A stretch of DNA of 64,000 bases from Parvibaculum sp963696585 (GTDB lineage Bacteria; Pseudomonadota; Alphaproteobacteria; Parvibaculales; Parvibaculaceae), in NCBI GenBank assembly GCA_963696585.1, contig CAVOKW010000028.1, positions 1-64,000 of the forward strand, in the 5' to 3' direction. The notes beneath the pieces are model-generated. The model worked only from the letters and a program-made list of their open reading frames with translations. It was not told where the DNA came from and did not search any database. Below, in pieces: positions 25,125-33,299 of the stretch (the first letter of the stretch is position 1; every line of letters begins with the position of its first letter). Position numbers and translations under genes: made by a program.

Positions 25125-25691
25125 GTGGTGGGGATGCAAGAGCGTTTAGAAAGTGCGGAAGAATCCGCCGATGCGAGTTTTGAGATCACAGGCGCCGTCA
25201 AATGGTTTGATGCCGTGAAGGGGTATGGCTTTATCATCCCCGATGATGGTCGCGAAGATGTCCTTGTTCATTTGACTTGTTTGAAGCAGGCAGGTGTGAC
25301 CGCGCTTGGCGAAGGTGCAACTGTCACCTGCGAAGCCGTGCGTCGCCAGCGCGGCTTTCAGGCATTGCGGATCATCCACATTGATGATTCGACGTCGGTG
25401 ACCCAGTCGGCGTCTTCCATTCGGCCACAACAGCGATCACCTGTGTCGGGTGTCGTGCCGATCGGGGATTTTGAGAAGGTGCTGGTCAAGTGGTTCAACC
25501 GCGCGCGCGGCTATGGCTTTGTCACGCGCGGGGAGGGCACGCCGGATATTTTTGTGCATATGGAAACGCTGCGGCGATTTGATGTGCATGATCTGGTGCC
25601 GGGACAGGAAATTCTCGTCCGGTTTGGTGAAGGGCCCAAGGGCTTGATGGTCGCCGAGATTGCGACATCAGCGCCGCCTTCGGGCAATTGA
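25125..25691 (+). CDS. two-domain cold-shock protein
   Basis: A 188-residue nucleic-acid chaperone with two cold-shock (OB-fold) domains. The first has GAVKWFDAVKGYGFIIPDDG (RNP1 KGYGFI) and DVLVHLTCL (RNP2-like). The second has VLVKWFNRARGYGFVTRGEG and DIFVHMETL. Tandem-CSD proteins of this length are characteristic of Alphaproteobacteria. The frame is open from TTG 25062. I prefer GTG 25125 because GGAG lies seven bases upstream; GTG 25128 and ATG 25134 are close alternatives. It is followed after 10 bases by a thioesterase gene. Confidence 0.9.
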   Translation: MVGMQERLESAEESADASFEITGAVKWFDAVKGYGFIIPDDGREDVLVHLTCLKQAGVTALGEGATVTCEAVRRQRGFQALRIIHIDDSTSVTQSASSIRPQQRSPVSGVVPIGDFEKVLVKWFNRARGYGFVTRGEGTPDIFVHMETLRRFDVHDLVPGQEILVRFGEGPKGLMVAEIATSAPPSGN

Positions 25692-25701
25692 GCCGCTGGC
25701 G

Positions 25702-26157
25702 ATGACGGATCAGGGGACGGGCAGGGCGCCGGGCTGCGACGGGATGCCCATTCCGGAGGGCTATGTGCTGTCGAGCACGCGCGGGCCCTACACGACTCAT
25801 AATGGACCCTTTTATCACAAGGTCACAGCCGGGGGGTTTTGGCACGGCACGCGCCTGTTGCGCCGCCACTGCAATAGCGGCGGCATTGCCCATGGCGGCA
25901 TGTTGATGGCCTTTGCGGATGGCCTGCTCGGCACCGCCGTATTCCGGGCCAGCGGCAAGGCGGGCGTGACGGTGCGCATGAACACGGACTTCCTGTCCTC
26001 GGCGCGCGAGGGCGACTGGCTGGAAGGCACAGGCCGGATCACCCAGAATGACGGGGCGTTTCTTTTTTGCGAGGCCGAGATGTTTGTCGGCAGCACGGCC
26101 GTTTTACGCGCCAGCGGGATCTTCAAGCTGGTGAAATGGCGTGGCGGCGATGTCTAG
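25702..26157 (+). CDS. PaaI-like hotdog-fold thioesterase
   Basis: A 151-residue hotdog protein. The central helix motif HGGMLMAFADGLLGTA near residue 65 and TVRMNTDFLSSAREGDWLEGTGRI (in pieces) near 90 are typical of acyl-CoA thioesterases of the PaaI/YbgC-related type. The substrate is unknown. ATG 25702 is used because the longer frame from 25660 runs into the cold-shock gene. It is probably co-transcribed with that gene. Confidence 0.82.
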   Translation: MTDQGTGRAPGCDGMPIPEGYVLSSTRGPYTTHNGPFYHKVTAGGFWHGTRLLRRHCNSGGIAHGGMLMAFADGLLGTAVFRASGKAGVTVRMNTDFLSSAREGDWLEGTGRITQNDGAFLFCEAEMFVGSTAVLRASGIFKLVKWRGGDV

Positions 26158-26243
26158 CCATGCCTGGCGGCGCCATGCACGGGGAAAAGCGCGTATGGCT
26201 TGTTGCAGTCCTGCCTGGGGCAGTGTATTGCAAGGCCGTTCGT

Positions 26244-26320
<77 letters not shown>

Positions 26321-26349
26321 CTCATTTTCCAAATTTCTGTCGAAATGCC

Positions 26350-26568
26350 TCAGGCTGCCGCTGGCAGGCGCTGGGGAAGTTCGTTTTCGCCGAGCCAGTA
26401 GGCGCGGGCGGCGAGGCGTTCGATCAGCCCCATCGGCCAGACGTCATCATCGGCGACGCGTTTGGGGCCGGAAAGATCGAGAATGCATTCGATATCAAGG
26501 CTGTTGAAACCCTGACGTGCCAGAAGCGTGGTGGCAGCGTCGCGATCAAGCAAAACATGGTTGGGCAT
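26350..26568 (-). CDS. small hypothetical protein
   Basis: A 72-residue soluble protein of unknown function. It starts at ATG 26568 with GGAG seven bases upstream, which argues that it is real; the longer frame to 26655 lacks a ribosome binding site. It contains LLARQGFNSLDIECILDLSGP (in pieces) and a WPMGLIERLAARAYWLGENELP helix-rich end. No motif is recognised. Confidence 0.6.
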   Translation of the reverse strand: MPNHVLLDRDAATTLLARQGFNSLDIECILDLSGPKRVADDDVWPMGLIERLAARAYWLGENELPQRLPAAA

Positions 26569-26805
26569 GGCGAATCTCCATCCATCGGGGGGGCGTTGCT
26601 GTTTAGGACCCGGGCATGTCAGGGACATGACCGGACCAAGACTCTCGCATGACACTCAGGCCCGCTTGCGCCCGTTTGGCGACGCTTTGGTTCAGAGCCT
26701 GACGGAGGTTCATTGTGGCTTGCAAATCAGGCTGTTTTGGGGCGATAAGATAATGTTTTCGTGACTGGTCCCGTAAGCACGGGGATTATGGTTCAGGAGT
26801 TACCT

Positions 26806-27114
26806 TTGGCGCGCGCACGCATTTTCAAACCAGCCAAGACCGCCATGCAGTCTGGCCGGGCCAAGACCAGAAAATGGGTCCTTGAATATGAGGCTTCCAC
26901 GGCGCGGTCGATTGATCCGCTGATGGGCTGGACCTCGTCGCGCGACACCCGGACGCAGCTTCAGCTTTGCTTCGACACGCAGGAAGAAGCTGTGGCTTAT
27001 GCGCACAGACATGGTATCGAGTTCCAGCTTTCCGAACCCAAGGTGCAAAAGCGGTCGATCCGCGCCTATGCCGATAATTTCAAATATGGGCGGCAGGGTC
27101 TCTGGACGCATTAA
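26806..27114 (+). CDS. complex I accessory subunit, NDUFS4-like (ETC complex I subunit region)
   Basis: A 102-residue homologue of the mitochondrial 18-kDa complex I subunit found in Alphaproteobacteria. ARIFKPAKTAMQSGRAKTRKWVLEYE (in pieces) begins the protein, followed by DPLMGWTSSRDTRTQLQL near residue 38 and SIRAYADNFKYGRQGLWTH at the end, all family features. I choose TTG 26806 because AGGAG lies exactly six bases upstream and the protein then opens like its relatives; GTG 26761 or ATG 26788 would extend it. Its TAA stop is directly followed by the first base of tRNA-Arg. Confidence 0.9.
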   Translation: MARARIFKPAKTAMQSGRAKTRKWVLEYEASTARSIDPLMGWTSSRDTRTQLQLCFDTQEEAVAYAHRHGIEFQLSEPKVQKRSIRAYADNFKYGRQGLWTH

Positions 27115-27191
27115 GGTCCCGTAGCTCAACTGGATAGAGCATCAGCCTTCTAAGCTGGCGGTTGCAGGTTCGATTCCTGCCGGGATCGCCA
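27115..27191 (+). tRNA. tRNA-Arg (anticodon TCT)
   Basis: A 77-base cloverleaf. The acceptor pairs GGTCCCG with CGGGATC. The anticodon loop CTTCTAA presents TCT, the T arm has GGTTCGATTCC, and GCCA is encoded. It begins on the base after the preceding stop codon. Confidence 0.95.
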
Positions 27192-27345
27192 TTTTCGTGC
27201 GCCTCATGCAGATGAGCGCCGCCTTATATTTTCGTAACCTGTTCACAAAGCGCCCATAAGGCCCCATCATTCTTGGGGGGGCGACAAGTCGTTCGTTCGA
27301 AACGACGCCAGGGTTCCGCCAGGGAGCCGGACAGGGAGAAAAGAT

Positions 27346-28038
27346 ATGCAAGGCCTGTTTTTGTCGGCTCGCACGCGCCGCCCCATGCGTGGATTGATGA
27401 TGGCGCTGGCTTTTACACTCGTGACGATTTCCGGTTTCCTCCCGTTTGCCGATCGGGCGATGGCCGGGACGGGCGACAAGCCGCTTGTGGCGGGGCCGAG
27501 CGAGGCAAGCGGCGAGGACCTCTATCATCGGGGGTTTTATCCCGAGGCCATGGAAGAGTGGAAAAAAGCGGTGCGCGAGAAGCATGATTTTGGCGCTGCT
27601 TTTCGCCTTGGCGAGGAATATCTCGACGGCAAGTTTGTGCCGCGCGATATTGATCAGGCGCTGATGTTTTATCGCATCGGGGCCGAGGGCGGCGACAGGC
27701 GCGCCCAGATGGACTACGGCATGATGTATGACAAGGGCTATGGCGTGAAGCCTGACGTGGCCGTTGCCGCCAGATGGTATGAGCTTTCGGCGCAACAGGA
27801 TTTTGTGTCGGCGCAGTTCAACATCGGCACCATGTATGCAGATGGTGTCGGCGTGCCGCGCGATCACGTCAAGGCCTATATGTATCTGCTGCTGGCCTCG
27901 CAAAACGGGTTTGACCAGTTTGCCGGACCGGAACTGGACAAGCTGACGCCGAAGATGAGTTCCGCCGAGATTAAAAAAGCAAGCCAGATGGCGCGGGCGT
28001 TCAGAGCCGCCCATCCCCAGCAGAAGGAAGGCCTGTGA
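27346..28038 (+). CDS. secreted Sel1-repeat protein
   Basis: A 230-residue protein with an N-terminal signal-like segment (hydrophobic stretch about residues 15-35, possible cleavage after RAMA). At least three Sel1-like repeats follow, for example AQMDYGMMYDKGYGVKPDVAVAARWYELSA and AQFNIGTMYADGVGVPRDHVKAYMYLLLAS (read in pieces). Such repeats mediate protein-protein contacts, often in the periplasm. GGAGAAAAG precedes ATG 27346. It overlaps the next gene by four bases (GTGA). A second protein of the same architecture lies at 62764-63519. Confidence 0.87.
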   Translation: MQGLFLSARTRRPMRGLMMALAFTLVTISGFLPFADRAMAGTGDKPLVAGPSEASGEDLYHRGFYPEAMEEWKKAVREKHDFGAAFRLGEEYLDGKFVPRDIDQALMFYRIGAEGGDRRAQMDYGMMYDKGYGVKPDVAVAARWYELSAQQDFVSAQFNIGTMYADGVGVPRDHVKAYMYLLLASQNGFDQFAGPELDKLTPKMSSAEIKKASQMARAFRAAHPQQKEGL

Positions 28039-29348
28039 CAGCTTCATGGACAAACTGGTCGGGCTGGGTGAAATCCTGGCCCCGTGCCATTCTGGCGCCT
28101 GACAGCGAAGAAACACTTGCAGCCACCATCGCCTCGGCCGTCGCGCCGGTGCGTGTTGCGGGGCGGGGCCATAGTTTCACGCCGCTGGTGGCGAGCGAAG
28201 GCACGATCCTGACGCTGCAAAACATTGCAGGCGTCATTGATCACAATCCCGATGAGATGACCGCCCGCCTCAAGGCCGGGACGAACCTCCGTGATATTGG
28301 CCCGGAACTGTATGAGCGCGGGCTGGCGCTGCTCAATCAGGGCGATATTGACAGGCAGACGATTGCGGGTGCAATCGGCACCGGCACACATGGTACGGGC
28401 GGCGCGCTCGGCTCGCTCTCGGCGGGTGTCAAAGGGTTTCGACTGGTGAGCGCCAGCGGCGACGTGCTGACCTGCGCGCCTGATGAAAACAAGGATGTGT
28501 TTGAAGCGGGGCGCGTCTCCATTGGCGCGCTCGGTGTCATGTCCGAAATCACCATGCAGTGCCGGGAACCTTATGCGCTGGCGGAGTCTGGGGGCCGCGT
28601 CCCGATTGAGGAAGCGTTGTCGCAGGCTCCAGGCCTGCGCGACAAGCACAGGCATTTCGAGTTTTTCTGGTTTCCTTATGCCAGGGAAGCGCTCATCAAG
28701 ATTCTGGATGAAGTGCCGGGCACGGCAGAGCCACGTCGTCGTCGACCGGATGGCGAGGATTCGCGCGACGATCAAATCTTCAGGATGGCCTGCAATATCG
28801 CCATGGTGGCGCCTTTCCTGCGCGGGCCATTGCAGAAGTTTCTGACATCGGGCAGCGGCTCGCGCTATTCGTCCGGTTCGCTCATGGCGCCGGGCCGCAA
28901 GCATTGGTCGCATGATGCGTTTCCCAGTGACCGCAATGTGCGTTTCAATGAAATGGAATATGCGGTGCCAGCCGAACGCGGTCCTGATTGCGTGCGCGAG
29001 GTGGGGGCCTATTTCCGGTCCTGCGGGATGAACTGCCTGTTCCCCATCGAGTTCCGCTATGTCGCGGGCGATGACGCGTGGATCAGTCCTTTTTATCAGC
29101 GCGACAGTGTCACGATCTCGGTGCACCAGTATCATCGACAGCCCTATGCCGAGCTGTTTGCAGGACTGGAGAAAATCTTCCGACGCCATGAGGGCCGGCC
29201 GCATTGGGGCAAGCTGCACACGCTCACACATGCCGATTTTGCGACGATCTATCCGCGCTGGGAGGATTTCCGGGCTTTGCGGCGTCGGCTTGATCCGCAG
29301 GGCAAGTTCCTCAACAAACATTTGCGCGGTATTTTCGGCGAGGCATGA
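28035..29348 (+). CDS. FAD-linked sugar-lactone oxidase-like protein (D-arabinono-1,4-lactone oxidase family)
   Basis: A 437-residue flavoprotein. The N-terminal FAD-binding type 4 domain includes VRVAGRGHSFTPL near residue 40, where the histidine of GHS is the usual flavin attachment site, and GAIGTGTHGTG near 112. The C-terminal ALO domain includes the HWGKLH motif near residue 395 and the closing FLNKHLRGIFG. Relatives oxidise aldonolactones or alditols; the substrate is not known. It starts at GTG 28035, overlapping the Sel1 gene by four bases, and ends convergent with modC. Confidence 0.88.
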   Translation: MTASWTNWSGWVKSWPRAILAPDSEETLAATIASAVAPVRVAGRGHSFTPLVASEGTILTLQNIAGVIDHNPDEMTARLKAGTNLRDIGPELYERGLALLNQGDIDRQTIAGAIGTGTHGTGGALGSLSAGVKGFRLVSASGDVLTCAPDENKDVFEAGRVSIGALGVMSEITMQCREPYALAESGGRVPIEEALSQAPGLRDKHRHFEFFWFPYAREALIKILDEVPGTAEPRRRRPDGEDSRDDQIFRMACNIAMVAPFLRGPLQKFLTSGSGSRYSSGSLMAPGRKHWSHDAFPSDRNVRFNEMEYAVPAERGPDCVREVGAYFRSCGMNCLFPIEFRYVAGDDAWISPFYQRDSVTISVHQYHRQPYAELFAGLEKIFRRHEGRPHWGKLHTLTHADFATIYPRWEDFRALRRRLDPQGKFLNKHLRGIFGEA

Positions 29349-29351
29349 GGC

Positions 29352-30473
29352 TCAAAATTCGTTTGCAAGCGCAACCGACTTGATGAGCGCCCAAATGGGC
29401 CAGCCCTTGGTGAGATTGAGTTTGCGCGCCGCGCGTGCCGTGATGGTGGCCTGAACCTGTGTGCCGGGTTTGCCGACCTTGCCGAGTTGCAGGGTCAGCG
29501 TGATCTGGCCGGGGCCGGATTCGTGCATGTCCTCAATGAAGCCTTGCAAGACATTCTGGATGCTATGGCCGACAGGTGGCTGCGTGGCGATGGCGATGTC
29601 GCGCGCCATGAGGCGCAGGCGGACTGGCGTGCCGACGGGCAGGTTGAGGCGCGACATGCAGAGCAGGCCGCCATCAAATGCCAGGGTGGTCATGGTGTCG
29701 AAATCATCGTGATCGATGATCGTTGTGTCGATGATGGTGCCGAGTTCGGGCTTTTCCTGTTCGCCGAGGATGAGGCGCTGCACATCCAGGCGGTTGAGAA
29801 TGTCGGCAACATCGCCCTGGGCGAAGACACGTCCCCGGTCAAAAACAATGACGCGGCGGGCGAGCCGGGCCACTTCGTCGATGTTGTGACTGACAAGCAG
29901 GATTGGCATTCGCAGTTGCAACGTCATGGCCTCGATGTAAGGCATGATTTCGCGGCGGCGCGCCGGATCGAGGCTCGCCATGGGTTCGTCAAGCAGCAGG
30001 AGACGCGGGTCTGACAATAGCGCCCGGCCAATGGCGACACGCTGGGCTTCACCGCCGGAGAGATGGCGTGGATAGCGTTTCAGCAAATCCGTCAGACCGA
30101 GCAGGTCGATGAGTTCGCCCCGCCGCATGGCGCCATCGCCGCCGCGACGCCGGAAGCCGTAGTCGAGATTTTGCGCCACCGTCAGATGGGGAAAGAGCCG
30201 GGCTTCCTGAAAGACATAACCGATGTGACGGCGTTCTGGCGCGACATTGAGATGCGTGGCGGCGTCAAAATAGACTTCATTGCCGAGTGTGACACGCCCC
30301 GCCTGTGGTTTTGCGAGACCGGCTATGGCCTGCAAGGCCGAGGACTTGCCCGCGCCTGAGGTGCCGATGATGGCGGTCACGCCTTCGCCAGCTTCAATGC
30401 CGACATCCAGTGTGAAGTCGCCGATCTGGTAAAACAGGCTGGCGTTGAGCAGGTCGGTCAGCGTCTGCGTCAT
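29352..30473 (-). CDS. modC: molybdate ABC transporter ATP-binding protein
   Basis: The 373-residue ATPase of the molybdate importer. It shows Walker A GTSGAGKSS (about residues 37-45), the signature LSGGEAQRVAIGRALL near 139, and Walker B LLLLDEPMASLD near 158. A C-terminal Mop/TOBE molybdate-binding domain follows from about residue 285, which separates ModC from other importer ATPases. Start ATG 30473 overlaps modB by four bases. Confidence 0.95.
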   Translation of the reverse strand: MTQTLTDLLNASLFYQIGDFTLDVGIEAGEGVTAIIGTSGAGKSSALQAIAGLAKPQAGRVTLGNEVYFDAATHLNVAPERRHIGYVFQEARLFPHLTVAQNLDYGFRRRGGDGAMRRGELIDLLGLTDLLKRYPRHLSGGEAQRVAIGRALLSDPRLLLLDEPMASLDPARRREIMPYIEAMTLQLRMPILLVSHNIDEVARLARRVIVFDRGRVFAQGDVADILNRLDVQRLILGEQEKPELGTIIDTTIIDHDDFDTMTTLAFDGGLLCMSRLNLPVGTPVRLRLMARDIAIATQPPVGHSIQNVLQGFIEDMHESGPGQITLTLQLGKVGKPGTQVQATITARAARKLNLTKGWPIWALIKSVALANEF

Positions 30474-31189
30474 GCGATCACCGAACGCGACGCGCGCCGA
30501 TGCCTTGCCTGCCGGCGTGTAAAAACCTCTGACAATGCCAGGGCGCCAATTGCCAGCATCACGCTCAGGAGCATCAGCCGCAGGGCTGCGGTTTCGCCAT
30601 CAGGCGATTGCAGGGCGCTATAAAGGGCAATGGGGAGCGTCTGGGTTTCGCCGGGAATATTGGCGACGAAGGTGATTGTCGCACCAAACTCGCCAAGCGC
30701 CCGGGCAAAGGCAAGCAGCGATCCCGTGATGAGACCGGGCATGATCAGGGGCAGGGTGATCGAGAAAAACACGTCGCGCGGCGTTGCGCCCAATGTGCGC
30801 GCGGCTGCCTCAAGCCGTTCATCCAGAGCTTCCCATGACAGGCGCAAGGCGCGTACCAGCAGGGGAAAACCCATGATGGCGGAAGCGAGCGCTGCCCCCT
30901 TCCAGTTGAAGGCGAGCGGCAGGCCTATGTCATCGAGAAACCCGCCCAGCAGCCCGCGTCGGCCAAAGGTCAAGAGCAGAAGATAGCCGGTCACGACAGG
31001 TGGCAGGACGAGCGGCAGATGGACAATGAGATCAAGCAGGAACTTGCCGGCAAAATCGCGCCGGGCCAAGGCCCAGGCCGTTACCAGACCAAGCGGCACT
31101 GACAGTGCCGTGCCGATCAGCCCGGTCTTGAGCGACAGCCAGAGCGCCTGTGTTTCGGCGGAAGTCAGTGGCCCAATGAGATCTGCCAT
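30470..31189 (-). CDS. modB: molybdate ABC transporter permease
   Basis: A membrane permease of about 239 residues with about five transmembrane helices. The EAA-like loop EALDERLEAAARTLGATPRDVFFSITLPLIMPG (in pieces) near residue 125 is typical of ModB. The start is either ATG 31189 or TTG 31198; the latter would overlap the modA stop as TTGA. No clear ribosome binding site helps decide. Confidence 0.94.
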   Translation of the reverse strand: MADLIGPLTSAETQALWLSLKTGLIGTALSVPLGLVTAWALARRDFAGKFLLDLIVHLPLVLPPVVTGYLLLLTFGRRGLLGGFLDDIGLPLAFNWKGAALASAIMGFPLLVRALRLSWEALDERLEAAARTLGATPRDVFFSITLPLIMPGLITGSLLAFARALGEFGATITFVANIPGETQTLPIALYSALQSPDGETAALRLMLLSVMLAIGALALSEVFTRRQARHRRASRSVIA

Positions 31190-31194
31190 GAAGT

Positions 31195-31977
31195 TCAATT
31201 CGTCGGCATGGCCAGCGGCTTGAAGCCAAAGCCGGCAAAGACTTCCGACGACTTCGTGCTGCTCAGATAGCTGAGGAATTGTTTGGCCGTCTGTGTGGGT
31301 ACAGTTTTCCCGTCCATGACGAGCGCGACGGGATAATTGACAGCCTCATGGCTGTCTTCTGGAAGGGCCGCCACAATGGTCACGTTTCTGGCAATGCGCG
31401 CATCCGTGCGATAGACAATGCCCGCACGGGCTTCGCCGCGTTCCACCCAGGCAAGGGCGGCGCGCACATCTTCGGCAGCGACGATCTGCCTTGAGACGCC
31501 ATCCCACATGCCGAGAGCGGTGAGCGACTGCTTGGCATAGATACCGGCAGGAACTGCATCAGGATCGGCCAGCGCCAGTTTGCCATCGCCCAGCTTGGCC
31601 TGAAGGTCGGCCCCTTTGGTGAAGGCGAAGGTGAGGGGCTCCCCGGCTGGCGCGATCAGCACCAGTTCATTGCCAAGCAGATCCTTGCGGCTCTTGGTGT
31701 CGATCAGTTGTTGCGCGGCGAGCTTGTCCATCCAGCTTTCATTGGCAGAGAGAAAAAGCTGTGCGGGTGCGCCTGCGCCAATCTGTTTGGCAAGGGTTGA
31801 GGAACTGGCAAAGACCATGTCGATCTTGCAGCCGGTATCGCTTTCAAAATCCGCCGCGATTTTTGTCAGGGCGTCCTTGGTGCTGGCAGCGGCGTAAATG
31901 GAGGTTGGCTCGCAGGCGAAGGCGCCGAGCGGCAGCGCAAACAGCGTTAACGCCAACAGACCGAGCTTGATACGCAT
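31195..31977 (-). CDS. modA: molybdate ABC transporter substrate-binding protein
   Basis: A 260-residue periplasmic binding protein with a signal peptide (cleavage likely near residues 19-21, GAFA-CEP). AAASTKDALTKIAADFE near residue 29 and FASSSTLAKQIGAGAPAQLFLSA (in pieces) near 56 hold the oxyanion-binding serines. ARAGIVYRTDA near 190 is also characteristic. It begins only 15 bases after the metC stop on the same strand, so it either shares the metC transcript or has a promoter inside metC. No ModE gene or obvious ModE operator is seen. Confidence 0.95.
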   Translation of the reverse strand: MRIKLGLLALTLFALPLGAFACEPTSIYAAASTKDALTKIAADFESDTGCKIDMVFASSSTLAKQIGAGAPAQLFLSANESWMDKLAAQQLIDTKSRKDLLGNELVLIAPAGEPLTFAFTKGADLQAKLGDGKLALADPDAVPAGIYAKQSLTALGMWDGVSRQIVAAEDVRAALAWVERGEARAGIVYRTDARIARNVTIVAALPEDSHEAVNYPVALVMDGKTVPTQTAKQFLSYLSSTKSSEVFAGFGFKPLAMPTN

Positions 31978-31992
31978 GCGGCACCTTTCCGG

Positions 31993-33159
31993 TTACGCGG
32001 TCACAGACGCCATTTCGGCAAAGGCGTTTTCAATATCAGAGATCAAATCAGTGACATCTTCAAGACCTGCGTGAAAACGGATGAGCTGTCCGGCTTCATG
32101 CCATGTCGTGGCGCTACGGGAGTCAGCCGGACTTTGCGGCATGACAAGGCTCTCAAAGCCACCCCAGGAATAACCAATGCCGAAAAGGTTCAGCGCATCG
32201 ATAAAGGCATTAACCGCTTTGGCCGGAGCGGGTTTGAGAACAATGCTGAAAAGGCCGCTGGCGCCCGTGAAATCTCTTTTCCAGATGGAATGACCCGCAT
32301 CGCCGGGCAAGGCCGGATGGATGACCCTTGCAACTTCGGGGCGTTGCGCAAACCATTTGGCGAGTGTCACGCCCGTTGCCATATGACGCTCCAGACGCAC
32401 GGCGAGTGTGCGCAGTCCGCGCAAGGCCAGATAGACATCATCGGGGGCGGCACAAAGGCCAAGCGCCCCATGCATGTCGAGCGTTGCCTCATAGGCCGCC
32501 TTGGTGGTGGTGATCGAACCCATCATCACATCTGAATGACCGCATATATATTTGGTGACTGCCTGAATCGAGACATCGACGCCATGGGTGAACGGGTTGA
32601 AATAAAGTGGCGAAGCCCAGGTATTGTCCATCAGCACGAGCGCACCCGCCGCATGGGCGATATCGGCCATGGCGGGAATATCCTGCATCTCGAAGGTCAT
32701 GGAGCCGGGGGATTCGACAAAGAGGACTTTGGTGTTGGGGCGCAGCTTGGCGGCAATGCCCGCGCCGATCAGCGGGTCGTAATAGTCGACGCTGATACCC
32801 ATGCGGGTGAGGGCCGTGTCGGCAAAATGACGTGTCGGGCCATAAACACTGTCGGTAATAAGCACATGATCGCCCGCCTGAAGATGGGCGAGCAGGGCGG
32901 TTGTGCAGGCGCTGAGGCCGGAAGGCGTCAGCAGCGTCTTGTAACCGCCTTCAAGTTCGGCAATTGCCTCCTGCAGGGCAAAAGTGGTTGGCGTGCCCCT
33001 GCGTCCATAGGTGACGGCTGGCTTGGGGCCCTTGAGCGCGGCCATGTCTGGATAAAGCACAGTTGAGGCATGATAAACCGGCGGGTTGACAATGCCGTGA
33101 TTGGCCTCCGGGTGGCGCCCCGATGAAACGATGATGGTGTCGGGCTTGTTCTTGTTCAT
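31993..33159 (-). CDS. metC: cystathionine beta-lyase
   Basis: Cleaves cystathionine to homocysteine, pyruvate and ammonia in methionine synthesis. The 388-residue Cys/Met-metabolism PLP enzyme shows VTYGRRGTPTTFALQEAIAELEG (in pieces) near residue 49, VLMDNTWASPLYFNPF near 176 and the PLP lysine K203 in QAVTKYICGHSD. The R-x-HAGLED end is also typical. Start ATG 33159 has GAGG eight bases upstream; the frame to 33276 adds an unlikely Arg/Pro-rich leader. It is divergent from aapJ across 140 bases and followed closely by modABC. Confidence 0.93.
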   Translation of the reverse strand: MNKNKPDTIIVSSGRHPEANHGIVNPPVYHASTVLYPDMAALKGPKPAVTYGRRGTPTTFALQEAIAELEGGYKTLLTPSGLSACTTALLAHLQAGDHVLITDSVYGPTRHFADTALTRMGISVDYYDPLIGAGIAAKLRPNTKVLFVESPGSMTFEMQDIPAMADIAHAAGALVLMDNTWASPLYFNPFTHGVDVSIQAVTKYICGHSDVMMGSITTTKAAYEATLDMHGALGLCAAPDDVYLALRGLRTLAVRLERHMATGVTLAKWFAQRPEVARVIHPALPGDAGHSIWKRDFTGASGLFSIVLKPAPAKAVNAFIDALNLFGIGYSWGGFESLVMPQSPADSRSATTWHEAGQLIRFHAGLEDVTDLISDIENAFAEMASVTA

Positions 33160-33299
33160 GGGGCGGGCCTCAATGGACTGACGATGGGCCGTGCGGGGTG
33201 GCCTCGCAGGCGCTATTGGGGTAAAAACATTGTTCTTCGTGTCGCAGCATAGCACCCAGGTCAAGGGTTGCGCCAAGCCACCCCATAAAAGGAAGCAGC

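Noticed and set aside
31978..33299. A SAM riboswitch upstream of metC
   Set aside because: The 140-base metC/aapJ spacer does not show a recognisable SAM-I, SAM-II or SAH core; I could not build a supporting fold by eye.
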